Shown here: in pieces, positions 34,021 to 42,550 of the stretch
Layout of the letters: the number at the start of each line of letters is the position of its first letter
How positions within the stretch are numbered: position 1 is the stretch's first letter
Origin: CAILZL01 sp963748005
GTDB taxonomy: Bacteria > Pseudomonadota > Gammaproteobacteria > Steroidobacterales > Steroidobacteraceae
Direction of reading: 5' to 3'
Length of the DNA: 64,000 bases
NCBI GenBank assembly: GCA_963748005.1
Contig: CAVVHH010000002.1
Span: 1,550,001 to 1,614,000 of the forward strand
The notes under the pieces: model-generated
The model's database searches: none
Told to the model about the DNA's origin: nothing
What the model saw: the letters and a program-made list of their open reading frames with translations, nothing else
Translations under genes and position numbers: made by a program

Positions 34021-35406
34021 GTGAAGATCATCATTCTGGGCGCGGGACAGGTTGGCCGCACGGCGGCATATCACCTGGCCCGTGAAGAGGCCAACGAGAT
34101 TACCGTGGTGGATCGCGACGAAAGCCTGCTGCGCGACCTGCAGGACCGTCTGGATATCCGCACTATCATGGGCAACGGTGCGCAACCATCCATTCTCGAA
34201 GCCGCCGGCGCCAAACAGGCGGATGTATTCATTGCCTTGACCAACAGCGATGAAGTGAACATGGTGGCCTGCCAGATAATCGCCAGCCTGTTCAACAAGG
34301 ACTGCACGCGCATCGCCCGTATCCGTTCTACCGAATACACCAAGCACAGCAAGCTGTTCACGGACGAAGACCGCGCCTTTGCCGTGGATGTCACGCTCAG
34401 CCCGGAACAGCTGGTGACCGACCATATCGCACGCCTGATTCGCTATCCCGGCGCCTTGCAGGTGCTGGATTTCGCCGACGGTCATGTGCGCATGGTGGGC
34501 ACGCGCGCCAGGCGCGGCGGTCTGCTGGTCGGTCAGCGACTGCGCACGTTGCGCGAACATATTCCCAACTCGGATGCCCGCGTGGCAGCCATCTATCGCG
34601 GCGGGCAGAGCATCAAACCCACCGGCGAGACCGTAATCGAAGATGGCGATGAGGTGTTCTTTCTGGCAGCGCGCAAGGATATCCGGCTGGTGATGAACGA
34701 ATTGCAGCGTCTGGCCGATCCGGTACGGCGCGTGGTGATTGCCGGCGGCGGCAACATCGGCTTCCGGCTGGCGCAGCAGCTGGAACAATCGCATCAGGTG
34801 AAACTGATCGAACGGGATACCCGCCGCGCGCGGCGCATCTCGGAACAGCTGGGCAACACCATCGTGCTCACTGGCGATGCCTCCGACGAAGAACTGCTGC
34901 TGGAAGAAAACATCGACAGCGCCGATGTGTTTGTGGCCGTGACCAATGCTGAAGAAGCCAATATTCTGTCGGCCATGCTCGCCAAGCGCCTGGGCGCCAA
35001 GAAGGTCATGGCGCTGATCAACAGACCTGCCTACGCCGAGCTGATGGAAAGCGGTAATCTGGACGTGGCCATCTCGCCGCAGATGGTCACCATTGGTTCG
35101 GTGCTGGCGCATGTGCGACGCGGCGACGTGGTGCAGGTGCATTCGTTGCGGCGCGGCGCGGCCGAAGCGATTGAAGCCATTGCGCACGGTGTGCAGGGGG
35201 AGGGGCGGGTCATCGGTCGCAAGATCGCGGATATTCCGCTGCCCGAAGGCGCCACCATCGGCGCAGTGGTGCGCGGCGAAGAGGTACTGATCGCACACAA
35301 CGACACGGTGGTGCAACGCGATGACCACGTGATCCTGTTCCTCACCGACCGGCGACAGATCGATGCAGTCGAACGTCTGTTCGACGTGCCACGCCGTCGT
35401 CGCTGA
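34021..35406 (+). CDS. trkA: Trk potassium uptake regulatory protein TrkA
   Basis: Peripheral NAD-binding regulator of the TrkH potassium channel. From the GTG at 34021 (KIIILGAGQVGRTAAYHLA), preceded by GAGG 6 nt away, the product is 461 residues, close to E. coli's 458. It has two RCK units, each with a Rossmann glycine motif: GAGQVG at the N-terminus and GGGNIG near residue 240. trkH follows after a 151-bp gap. Confidence 0.96.
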   Translation: MKIIILGAGQVGRTAAYHLAREEANEITVVDRDESLLRDLQDRLDIRTIMGNGAQPSILEAAGAKQADVFIALTNSDEVNMVACQIIASLFNKDCTRIARIRSTEYTKHSKLFTDEDRAFAVDVTLSPEQLVTDHIARLIRYPGALQVLDFADGHVRMVGTRARRGGLLVGQRLRTLREHIPNSDARVAAIYRGGQSIKPTGETVIEDGDEVFFLAARKDIRLVMNELQRLADPVRRVVIAGGGNIGFRLAQQLEQSHQVKLIERDTRRARRISEQLGNTIVLTGDASDEELLLEENIDSADVFVAVTNAEEANILSAMLAKRLGAKKVMALINRPAYAELMESGNLDVAISPQMVTIGSVLAHVRRGDVVQVHSLRRGAAEAIEAIAHGVQGEGRVIGRKIADIPLPEGATIGAVVRGEEVLIAHNDTVVQRDDHVILFLTDRRQIDAVERLFDVPRRRR

Positions 35407-35548
35407 CACCTATCACTTCAGCTATTGCGCTCGACATGTTGTACTGCGGCGGTGCTCGGAATCCTCATGTATCAACTCATACACTCCGGTTCCTGCGCTC
35501 CGGCGCAGTACAACCTGTCTTCGCTCATGACGCTGCTGCGATAGGTGT
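35406..35548. repeat. 143-bp intergenic inverted-repeat element between trkA and trkH
   Basis: Outer arms ACACCTATC / GATAGGTGT (35406-35414, 35540-35548) and inner arms GTTGTACTGCG / CGCAGTACAAC (35438-35448, 35504-35514) make a nested structure that fills the gap. The short-motif style (GCGCTC, GGTGCTC) recalls the gene-free stretch near 9750-9890, though I cannot show they are one family. Confidence 0.65.
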
Positions 35549-35557
35549 ACTAAAACC

Positions 35558-37009
35558 ATGAATCTCTTTGTAGTCCAGCGCCTTCTCGGCATTCTGCTGA
35601 TGATGTTCAGCATCACCATGCTGCCGCCCATTGGTGTGTCACTGCATTTTCAGGATGGCAACTCGGGTCCGTTCTTCGATGCCTTCACCGGCCTGCTGTT
35701 GACCGGCCTGCTGGTGTGGCTGCCGGTACGCAAGCAGGACCGCGAACTGCGGCTGCGTGACGGCTTCCTGGTGGTGGCTTCGTTCTGGGTGGTGCTGGGC
35801 CTGGCCGGCGCAGTGCCGCTGGCGCTGTCCACTACGCCCGACATTCCGTTGACGGATGCGGTGTTCGAAGCTGTGTCCGGTTTCACCACCACCGGCGCCA
35901 CCATTCTTACCGGACTGGATGACATGCCAAAATCGCTGCTGTACTACCGCCACCAGATTCAATGGCTGGGCGGCATCGGTATGGTGGTGCTGGCCGTAGC
36001 CTTGCTACCCATGCTGGGCATCGGCGGCATGCAGCTGCTCAAGGCCGAGACGCCGGGGCAGGTAAAAGACGCCAAGCTGACGCCGCGCATCACCGAAACC
36101 GCCAAGGCGCTGTGGCTGGTGTATGTACTGATTACAGCAGCTTGCGCTGGCAGCTACTGGCTGGCTGGCATGACGCCATTCGATGCCATTGGTCATGCCT
36201 TTTCCACGGTATCCACCGGCGGTTTTTCCAGTCACGATGCCAATCTTGCCTATTTCAACAGCCCCGGCATTGAGTTCATCGCCATCCTGTTCATGTTCCT
36301 GGGCGGCATCAACTTCTCGCTGCATTTTCTCGCCTGGCGGCGGATGAGTATCAGCGATTACTTTCGCGATCCAGAATTCCGGGTGTACATCGGCATCCTG
36401 CTGGTGGGCACGACACTGTTTGCCGGTACGCTGATTGCCCAGCACACCTTCAACAACAACGGCTTTGCGGTGCGCAGTGCGCTGCTGCATGTGGTGTCGA
36501 TGGTGACCAGCACTGGCTTCACCGCCAGTGACTTCAGCGTCTGGCCGGGTGCACTACCGGTGATGCTGATCATGATCACCTTCGTCGGTGGCTGCGCTGG
36601 TTCCGCCGCCGGTGGCATGAAGGTGATTCGCTGGGCGCTGATGTGGAAGCAGGGCACGCGTGAGATCAATCGCCTGGTGCATCCCAGTGCCGTGTTTCCA
36701 GTGAAAATCGGCGGCCGTCCCGTACCCTGGCGGGTGCTCGACGCGGTATGGGGCTTCTTCGCGATCTATGTCGTGTGCTTTGCCGTGCTGATGGTGCTGT
36801 TGATGGCTACCGGTGAGAATCAGATCACCGCATTCTCTGCCATTGCAACCAGCATGAACAACACCGGGCCAGGCCTCGGCGAAGTGATCGATACCTTCAC
36901 CACCATCAGCACGCCCGGCAAGTGGATTTGTGTATTGGCAATGCTGCTGGGACGCCTCGAAGTGTATCCATTGATCGTACTGGTGACGCCGGCGTTCTGG
37001 CGGCGGTAG
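35558..37009 (+). CDS. trkH: Trk potassium uptake channel TrkH
   Basis: Potassium-translocating membrane subunit gated by TrkA. The 483-residue protein has the four repeated pore units with selectivity glycines: SGFTTTGAT (residues about 107-115), STGGFSSHD, TSTGFTASDF and NNTGPGLGE. Length and order match TrkH/TrkG. It starts 9 nt after the inverted-repeat element following trkA. Confidence 0.96.
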   Translation: MNLFVVQRLLGILLMMFSITMLPPIGVSLHFQDGNSGPFFDAFTGLLLTGLLVWLPVRKQDRELRLRDGFLVVASFWVVLGLAGAVPLALSTTPDIPLTDAVFEAVSGFTTTGATILTGLDDMPKSLLYYRHQIQWLGGIGMVVLAVALLPMLGIGGMQLLKAETPGQVKDAKLTPRITETAKALWLVYVLITAACAGSYWLAGMTPFDAIGHAFSTVSTGGFSSHDANLAYFNSPGIEFIAILFMFLGGINFSLHFLAWRRMSISDYFRDPEFRVYIGILLVGTTLFAGTLIAQHTFNNNGFAVRSALLHVVSMVTSTGFTASDFSVWPGALPVMLIMITFVGGCAGSAAGGMKVIRWALMWKQGTREINRLVHPSAVFPVKIGGRPVPWRVLDAVWGFFAIYVVCFAVLMVLLMATGENQITAFSAIATSMNNTGPGLGEVIDTFTTISTPGKWICVLAMLLGRLEVYPLIVLVTPAFWRR

Positions 37010-37117
37010 TTGGGTTTGTCAGAACGCGCATAAGGCAGAATTTCCGTTCGGCCTGAGGCTGTCTCAGAACTCCTGATTCTGCGTAGCACCATCAACGCCA
37101 AACAAGGGAATGTTCGG

Positions 37118-37402
37118 ATGTTTTGGGTTTACATGCTGCGCTGTGCTGATGGAAGTTATTACGTCGGTCATACCGACAACATTGATCTGCGCTTGGCACG
37201 GCATGAACAGGGAGTATTCAGAACGTGCTACACCTTCGAACGCCGACCGGTAGAGCTTGTTTATTCGCACGAGCTCCCTGCACGCGAACAGGCACTGATT
37301 CTGGAGAGAAAACTCAAGGGCTGGAGCCGGGCATAGAAAGCGGCGCTAGTACGGCAAGACTGGGCTGAGATATCGCGATTGGCGCGTAACAAACAGCCAT
37401 GA
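37118..37402 (+). pseudogene. GIY-YIG (UPF0213/YhbQ-type) gene with in-frame amber codon
   Basis: The frame from 37118 encodes VYMLRCADGSYYVGHTDNID, the GIY-YIG motif region, and reaches ERKLKGWSRA at 37333. TAG at 37334-37336 interrupts the usual KGWSRAKK sequence; in the same frame translation resumes KAALVRQDWAEISRLARNKQP, exactly the family's C-terminus, to a TGA at 37400-37402. A single AAG-to-TAG change explains it. The 72-residue truncated product may still be made. Confidence 0.8.
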
Positions 37403-37422
37403 CTGGAATTCTTGCATAGGAA

Positions 37423-37515
37423 CCCTTCGACGGGCTCAGGGCGAACGGAAAGCATACAGGCGGTCAGAAGGGCAGAATATTTTCTTATTCCGTTCACCCT
37501 GAGCTTGTCGAAGGG
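37423..37515. repeat. CCCTTCGAC-type inverted repeat after the GIY-YIG gene
   Basis: Arms 37423-37450 and 37488-37515 are reverse complements at 25 of 28 positions (CCCTTCGACGGGCTCAGGGC / complement). This word family (TTCGAC..CTCAGG..GAACGG) is a widespread bacterial intergenic repeat. The second arm ends 20 nt after the ureG stop codon. Confidence 0.85.
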
Positions 37516-37535
37516 CTTTCTGTTATTTTCAAGAG

Positions 37536-38153
37536 CTATGCAGCGCGCAACATGCCCTGCTTGACGATGAAGTTGATCACCGTATCCAGACCCTGACCGG
37601 TCTTGAGATTGGTGAACACAAAGGGTCGCTCGCCGCGCATCTTTTTCGCATCGCGATCCATGACTTCCAGCGACGCACCCACATGCGGTGCCAGATCGAT
37701 CTTGTTGATGATCAACAGGTCCGAACGCATGATGCCGGGACCGCCCTTGCGCGGGATCTTGTCGCCGGCCGCCACGTCGATGACATACAGGGTCAGATCC
37801 GACAACTCGGGGCTGAAGGTTGCCGCCAGATTGTCACCGCCACTCTCCACAATGATGAGTTCCAGATCAGGAAAGTGACTCATCAGGTCATCGATGGCGG
37901 ACAGATTCATGGAAGCATCTTCACGGATCGCAGTATGCGGACAACCACCGGTTTCCACGCCGCGAATGCGATCGGGCGTCAGCGCCTGACTGCGAATCAG
38001 AAAATCGGCATCTTCGCGCGTGTAGATGTCATTGGTCACGACCGCAATCCGATAACGATCGCGCAGCCGCTTGCACAAGGCATCCACCAGGGCGGTCTTG
38101 CCCGAGCCCACCGGACCACCCACACCTACCCGCAATACTTCACTACCGGCCAT
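37536..38153 (-). CDS. ureG: Urease accessory GTPase UreG
   Basis: GTPase that delivers nickel to the urease active site with UreD, UreE and UreF. The 205-residue protein has the P-loop GPVGSGKT at 13-20, TNDIYTREDADFL, the nickel-binding ETGGCPHTAIREDASMN (Cys-x-His, residues about 67-83) and NKIDLAPHVG. It ends the urea block on the minus strand, 15 nt after hupE/ureJ. Confidence 0.97.
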   Translation of the reverse strand: MAGSEVLRVGVGGPVGSGKTALVDALCKRLRDRYRIAVVTNDIYTREDADFLIRSQALTPDRIRGVETGGCPHTAIREDASMNLSAIDDLMSHFPDLELIIVESGGDNLAATFSPELSDLTLYVIDVAAGDKIPRKGGPGIMRSDLLIINKIDLAPHVGASLEVMDRDAKKMRGERPFVFTNLKTGQGLDTVINFIVKQGMLRAA

Positions 38154-38168
38154 CTCGAAACTCCACCG

Positions 38169-38741
38169 TCAAACTGCAAATAGAGCCAGACCACCCACTG
38201 CCATCACAGCACCAGCCCAACGCATTGCTTGCTGTTGTTGATAGCCCAGCAACAGCCCGGCAACCAACAGGCCAACCATATGCAGGACAACAGTGCTCAA
38301 TGCAAAACCGGCCATGTACGTGGTCACACTGGCGGCAGGCGCTTCAGCACCGTGTGCATAGCCATGAAATGTGGCAAACACGCCGGTGAGCAATACACAG
38401 ACCGCGGCCGGCAAACGTACGGCGCCCGCCAGCAACAGGCCAGACACACAGACCGATGCGGCAATGCCCTGTTCCACCACGCCAAACTGCCAGCCCGACA
38501 AACCCAGCAATCCACCCAGCAGCATTACGGTGACGAAACTCAGGGGCACTGCCCAGCGCAAACGGCCGCCCAGCTGTGCCGCCCACAGACCCACCGCGAG
38601 CATGGCGATCAGATGATCCACACCCGACCACGGATGCGCGATGCCGGCGACAAACCCGGACCGCAGTTCATGTCCGGGATGTGCGAATGCCAATGCAGGC
38701 AGGCTCAGCAACACAGGCAGAAGATAGTGTCTGGATTTCAT
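38169..38741 (-). CDS. ureJ: HupE/UreJ family nickel permease-like protein
   Basis: Membrane protein of the HupE/UreJ family, found in urease or hydrogenase operons and thought to take up nickel. The 190-residue protein has a signal peptide (LLPVLLSLPALAFAHPGHE) and the family motif HPWSGVDHLIAMLAVG (HPxxGxDH), then five to six further membrane segments including TFHGYAHGAEAP. TAGGAG lies ahead of the ATG at 38741. Confidence 0.88.
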   Translation of the reverse strand: MKSRHYLLPVLLSLPALAFAHPGHELRSGFVAGIAHPWSGVDHLIAMLAVGLWAAQLGGRLRWAVPLSFVTVMLLGGLLGLSGWQFGVVEQGIAASVCVSGLLLAGAVRLPAAVCVLLTGVFATFHGYAHGAEAPAASVTTYMAGFALSTVVLHMVGLLVAGLLLGYQQQQAMRWAGAVMAVGGLALFAV

Positions 38742-38751
38742 ATTCAAACTC

Positions 38752-39438
38752 CTAGGAACGGAATAAACGCGTGTATTGGGTTTCATGCCAGACGCTGGCC
38801 AGACCCTGCATGGGTGCGGCCACACCGATGTCGTCATCGCTCACCTGCGCAGCCGTACTGACCATATCAGGAATGCTCTGCAGCAGATCATTGAGAATAC
38901 GCTGGCCGGCGGTCTGGCCCAGCGGCAACAGTTTCACGGCCGCGAGCACCTGATTTTCGCACCAGGCCCACAGATATGCCGATGCCGCCTGCGTGCTGTC
39001 AATCTGCCAGTGACTTGCAGCGAGTGCAAACAGACAGGCGTAACTGGCATCCACGTCCTTGATCCACGGCGATGCCTGTTCAATCTGTAGCGACACCAGT
39101 ACCTTGGCTAGGGAACGTCCCAAGTGCCGCTCTTCGGCACGCAACTCCTCGCTTTCACGCGATCCCAGCAGGTAAGCGCTCCAGTAGCGAGCATTGTCAG
39201 CATCGTCATCGGACCATGCGGCATGCATGCGCATCAGCAAGGGCAGGTCCAGCGTAGCCACTGCGTGTTGCGCCACACCCGACACCCAGTTGAGCGTGCT
39301 GACCTCATCACGCACCCAGTCCAAATGCACGGCATATTCCAGTCCCTGCGAGAAGTTATATGCGCCGATAGGCAGCGCCGGGCTGACCAGCTGACACAAT
39401 CGCAGCATGCTCAGCGAATTCGTTGCAGCGTCAACCAT
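38752..39438 (-). CDS. ureF: Urease accessory protein UreF
   Basis: Helical protein that with UreD and UreG forms the activation complex. From the ATG at 39438 the product has 228 residues; LVSPALPIGAYNFSQGLEYAV (residues about 18-38) is the family's N-terminal signature. It overlaps the end of ureE by 8 nt. The frame is open further upstream, inside ureE. Confidence 0.94.
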   Translation of the reverse strand: MVDAATNSLSMLRLCQLVSPALPIGAYNFSQGLEYAVHLDWVRDEVSTLNWVSGVAQHAVATLDLPLLMRMHAAWSDDDADNARYWSAYLLGSRESEELRAEERHLGRSLAKVLVSLQIEQASPWIKDVDASYACLFALAASHWQIDSTQAASAYLWAWCENQVLAAVKLLPLGQTAGQRILNDLLQSIPDMVSTAAQVSDDDIGVAAPMQGLASVWHETQYTRLFRS

Positions 39439-39922
39439 GTGCATGCGGATGGCTCGCGCTGAGTACAAACGAGTGATGATGGGTATTGCCTGCGCCCGAG
39501 TGCGAATAAGCCCCGGCTTCGGGTTCAAAGGGCATCTCGTCCAGCGTTACGGTGAAGCCCAAGCCACGTACCATTTCATCCAGCACATGATCATGCAGGT
39601 AACGCAGCCAGCCTTGACCGACCTGCACGGAGATGTGCCGATTACCCAGGTGATACGCCGCACGTGCCAGACCCCATGGATCATCAGCGGTCACTACCGA
39701 TACGGTTTCCGGCGCCGCCAGTACTTCAATGACACGGCCATCGCTGGCCAGCAGGCAATCGCCACCCCGCAGCAACGTGCCACGTTCCAGCATCAGGCCA
39801 ACTTCTTCACCGCTGTCGAGTCTCGTGAGCAGGCGGCTTTTCTGGCGCGATTCAAACGGCAAGCTCAGGGTGTCCTGGGCAGGGCGAGGTTCGGAGAGGC
39901 GTTGTGTGATAGTCAGATTCAT
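39431..39922 (-). CDS. ureE: Urease accessory nickel metallochaperone UreE
   Basis: Nickel carrier for urease maturation. From the ATG at 39922 (MNLTITQRLSEPRPAQ) it has 163 residues: an N-terminal peptide-binding domain and a C-terminal metal-binding domain with DDPWGLARAAYHLGNRHI (about 95-112). The tail is histidine-rich (THHHSF and HPHAHG). The longer frame reading back to 39976 only adds translated repeat sequence. Confidence 0.94.
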   Translation of the reverse strand: MNLTITQRLSEPRPAQDTLSLPFESRQKSRLLTRLDSGEEVGLMLERGTLLRGGDCLLASDGRVIEVLAAPETVSVVTADDPWGLARAAYHLGNRHISVQVGQGWLRYLHDHVLDEMVRGLGFTVTLDEMPFEPEAGAYSHSGAGNTHHHSFVLSASHPHAHG

Positions 39923-39936
39923 CCAGGACTCAACGT

Positions 39937-40013
39937 AGGTTGGGCTGAGTCTGCGAAGCCCAACGTCTGTGCACATTTTTCAATTGTTGGGCTTCGCAGA
40001 CTCAGCCCAACCT
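39937..40013. repeat. Perfect 28-bp inverted repeat between ureC and ureE
   Basis: Arms 39937-39964 and 39986-40013 are perfect reverse complements; each begins or ends with AGGTTGGGCTGAGT and contains GAAGCCCAAC, so each arm can also fold on itself. A second member lies at 42465-42538. Confidence 0.9.
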
Positions 40014-40027
40014 GCCAAGACACTTCG

Positions 40028-41728
40028 TCAGAACAAAAAGTACTTCTGCGCCAGCGGCAACACCGTCGCCGGTTCACAGGTCAGCAACTGGCCATCAGCG
40101 CGCACTTCATAAGTCTGCGAATCCACTTCGATGTGCGGCTGGTAGTCATTCAGGATCAGATCCTTCTTGCGCACCGTGCGCGTGCCCTTCACCGCAACCA
40201 GGCGTTTCTTCAAACCAAGCTTGCCGGCCATGCCACGATCAAGCCCGGCTTGCGAGACAAAGCTCACCGACGTAGCGTGACGCGCGCCACCCAGCGCGCC
40301 GAACATGGGACGGAAGTGCACCGGCTGCGGCGTGGGAATCGACGCATTCGCATCACCCATGGGCGCCGCGACAATCATGCCGCCCTTGATGATCATGGCT
40401 GTCTTGGCGCCGAAGAAGGCTGGCCGCCACAACACAATATCGGCCAGCTTGCCGACCTCAATCGAACCCACTTCATGGGCAATACCATGCGTCAGCGCCG
40501 GATTGATGCTGTACTTGGCAACGTAACGACGCACCCGATAGTTGTCGTTGCGCGCTGAGTCCTGCGCCAGTGCGCCACGCTGCACTTTCATCTTGTGCGC
40601 GGTCTGCCAGGTGCGCGTCACCACTTCACCCACGCGCCCCATGGCCTGCGAGTCGGAAGAGATCATCGAGAACGCACCGAGGTCATGCAGGATGTCTTCG
40701 GCGGCAATGGTCTCGCGACGGATGCGCGACTCGGCGAATGCCACGTCTTCGGCAATGCCCGGATCGAGGTGATGACATACCATCAGCATGTCGAGGTGTT
40801 CATCAATGGTGTTGATGGTGTAGGGCCGTGTCGGATTGGTGGACGAGGGCAGCACATTGGCTTCGCCACACACCTTGATGATGTCCGGTGCGTGACCACC
40901 ACCGGCGCCTTCAGTGTGATAGGTATGAATGGCGCGGCCCTTGATGGCCGCAATGGTGTCTTCGACGAAACCCGACTCATTGAGCGTGTCGGTGTGAATG
41001 GCCACCTGCACATCATGGGCATCTGCCACCGACAGGCAGCAATCAATCGCGGCCGGTGTGGTGCCCCAGTCTTCGTGCAGCTTCAGGCCGATGACGCCGG
41101 CCTGTACCTGCTCAACCAGTGCCTCGGGCAACGACGCATTGCCCTTGCCAGTAAGGCCGAAATTCATCGGCAGATCTTCCAGCGCCTGATACATGCGTTC
41201 GATGTACCAGATACCCGACGTGCAGGTCGTGGCATTGGTGCCGGCCGCGGGCCCGGTGCCACCACCAATCATGGTAGTTACACCCGACATCAGCGCCTCT
41301 TCCACCTGCTGCGGGCAGATGAAATGAATGTGCGAGTCAATGCCGCCAGGGGTGGCGATCAGACCTTCACCAGCGATCACTTCGGTGCCGGGGCCAATGA
41401 CAATGGTCACACCCGGTTGCACATCGGGATTACCTGCTTTGCCGATGCCGGCAATGCGTCCGTCCTTCAGGCCAATGTCGGCTTTGACAATGCCCCAGTG
41501 GTCGACGATCAAGGCGTTGGTAATGACTGTATCGACGCACTCTGCTGCGCAACGCTGACTCTGACCCATGCCGTCGCGAATGACCTTGCCGCCGCCGAAT
41601 TTCACTTCCTCGCCATAGATGGTGAAATCCTTTTCCACTTCGATGATGAGTTCGGTATCACCCAGCCGCACCCGATCACCGGTGGTGGGACCGAACATCT
41701 CGGCATAAGCACGGCGTTCCATTTTCAT
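40028..41728 (-). CDS. ureC: Urease subunit alpha
   Basis: Catalytic nickel subunit that hydrolyses urea to ammonia and carbamate. The 566-residue protein has the carbamylated lysine Lys216 in GLKLHEDWG, nickel ligand histidines in SHIHFICP and HTDTLNESGFVEDT, the flap with CHHLD (about 321) and the family stretch GAGGGHAPDIIK. Its ATG overlaps the ureB stop (ATGA). Confidence 0.98.
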   Translation of the reverse strand: MKMERRAYAEMFGPTTGDRVRLGDTELIIEVEKDFTIYGEEVKFGGGKVIRDGMGQSQRCAAECVDTVITNALIVDHWGIVKADIGLKDGRIAGIGKAGNPDVQPGVTIVIGPGTEVIAGEGLIATPGGIDSHIHFICPQQVEEALMSGVTTMIGGGTGPAAGTNATTCTSGIWYIERMYQALEDLPMNFGLTGKGNASLPEALVEQVQAGVIGLKLHEDWGTTPAAIDCCLSVADAHDVQVAIHTDTLNESGFVEDTIAAIKGRAIHTYHTEGAGGGHAPDIIKVCGEANVLPSSTNPTRPYTINTIDEHLDMLMVCHHLDPGIAEDVAFAESRIRRETIAAEDILHDLGAFSMISSDSQAMGRVGEVVTRTWQTAHKMKVQRGALAQDSARNDNYRVRRYVAKYSINPALTHGIAHEVGSIEVGKLADIVLWRPAFFGAKTAMIIKGGMIVAAPMGDANASIPTPQPVHFRPMFGALGGARHATSVSFVSQAGLDRGMAGKLGLKKRLVAVKGTRTVRKKDLILNDYQPHIEVDSQTYEVRADGQLLTCEPATVLPLAQKYFLF

Positions 41729-42030
41729 AGGGGGCCCATCACCTTCTGCTGGAAGCCATACACTTTCTGTTCGCCGACATAACGCACCAGCTCCACTTCA
41801 CGCGTCTGACCTGGTTCAAAACGCACCGCAGTGCCAGAGGCGATGTTCAGCCGGAAACCTCGCGCCTTCGCACGATCGAACTGCAGGGCGTAGTTGGTTT
41901 CGAAGAAATGGTAGTGCGATCCCACCTGTATGGGCCGATCGCCGGTGTTGGACACCTGCACCTTCACCGTGTCACGACCGACATTGAGTTCGATGTCGCC
42001 GGGTCCGATAAACATTTCGCCAGGAATCAT
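41725..42030 (-). CDS. ureB: Urease subunit beta
   Basis: Structural subunit of the urease trimer of heterotrimers. The 101-residue protein starts MIPGEMFIGPGDIELNVGRD and contains VGSHYHFFETNYALQFDRAKA, the family's central motif. It is a separate gene from ureA, as in most proteobacteria, with a 106-nt gap filled by a repeat. Confidence 0.97.
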   Translation of the reverse strand: MIPGEMFIGPGDIELNVGRDTVKVQVSNTGDRPIQVGSHYHFFETNYALQFDRAKARGFRLNIASGTAVRFEPGQTREVELVRYVGEQKVYGFQQKVMGPL

Positions 42031-42041
42031 GTGTGCCTCTT

Positions 42042-42109
42042 GTAGGGGCGGTTCGTGAACCGCCCTCCTGCAACAAACCCAAAGAGGGCGATTCGCGAAT
42101 CGCCCCTAC
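42042..42109. repeat. GTAGGGGCG/CCCCTAC repeat between ureB and ureA
   Basis: 68-bp element: GTAGGGGCGGTTCGTGAACC then CGCCCTCC on the left, and GGGCGATTCGCGAATCGCCC then CTAC on the right. Each half is a palindrome around TTCGTGAA or TTCGCGAA. Confidence 0.88.
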
Positions 42110-42136
42110 ATAGATCGGTTGAAATGAAATGTCGCT

Positions 42137-42439
42137 TCATACAATCGGTTGATGCACGGTCACCAGCTTGGTGCCATCGGGAAACGTCGCTTCCACCTGC
42201 ACTTCCGGAATCAGCTCGGCAATGCCTTCCATCACATCGGCACGAGTGAGCAACGTGGCACCAAAACTCATCAGCTCGGCCACGGTGCGGCCGTCACGCG
42301 CGCCTTCCATGATGGCCGCCGAGATATAAGCCACCGCTTCCGGATAGTTCAGCTTCAGCCCACGGGCTTTGCGGCGCTCAGCCAGTAACGCTGCAGTGAA
42401 CAGCAGCAACTTGTCTTTTTCTCGTGGTGTCAGTTCCAT
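42137..42439 (-). CDS. ureA: Urease subunit gamma
   Basis: Small structural subunit of urease. From the ATG at 42439 the product is MELTPREKDKLLLFTAALLA and onward, 100 residues, the standard length, with RGLKLNYPEAVAYISAAIME and the ending VEATFPDGTKLVTVHQPIV. A frame start 7 codons earlier is possible but not family-like. Confidence 0.97.
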   Translation of the reverse strand: MELTPREKDKLLLFTAALLAERRKARGLKLNYPEAVAYISAAIMEGARDGRTVAELMSFGATLLTRADVMEGIAELIPEVQVEATFPDGTKLVTVHQPIV

Positions 42440-42464
42440 CGTTTCTGTTCCAGTCTGCAATCGT

Positions 42465-42538
42465 AGGTTGGGCTGAGTCCGCGAAGCCCAACATTCGTCG
42501 AAAGCACAGCGCTGGGCTTCGCGGACTCAGCCCAACCT
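42465..42538. repeat. 28-bp inverted repeat between ureA and ureD
   Basis: Arms 42465-42492 and 42511-42538 match at 27 of 28 positions and are nearly the same sequence as the arms at 39937-40013, so the two are members of one family placed twice in this operon. Confidence 0.88.
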
Positions 42539-42550
42539 GCATACTGAACG

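Noticed and set aside
33949..35409. 486-codon open frame antisense to trkA
   Set aside because: It is the complement of a well-conserved gene and has no recognisable domain; TrkA's two NAD-binding motifs prove the plus strand codes.
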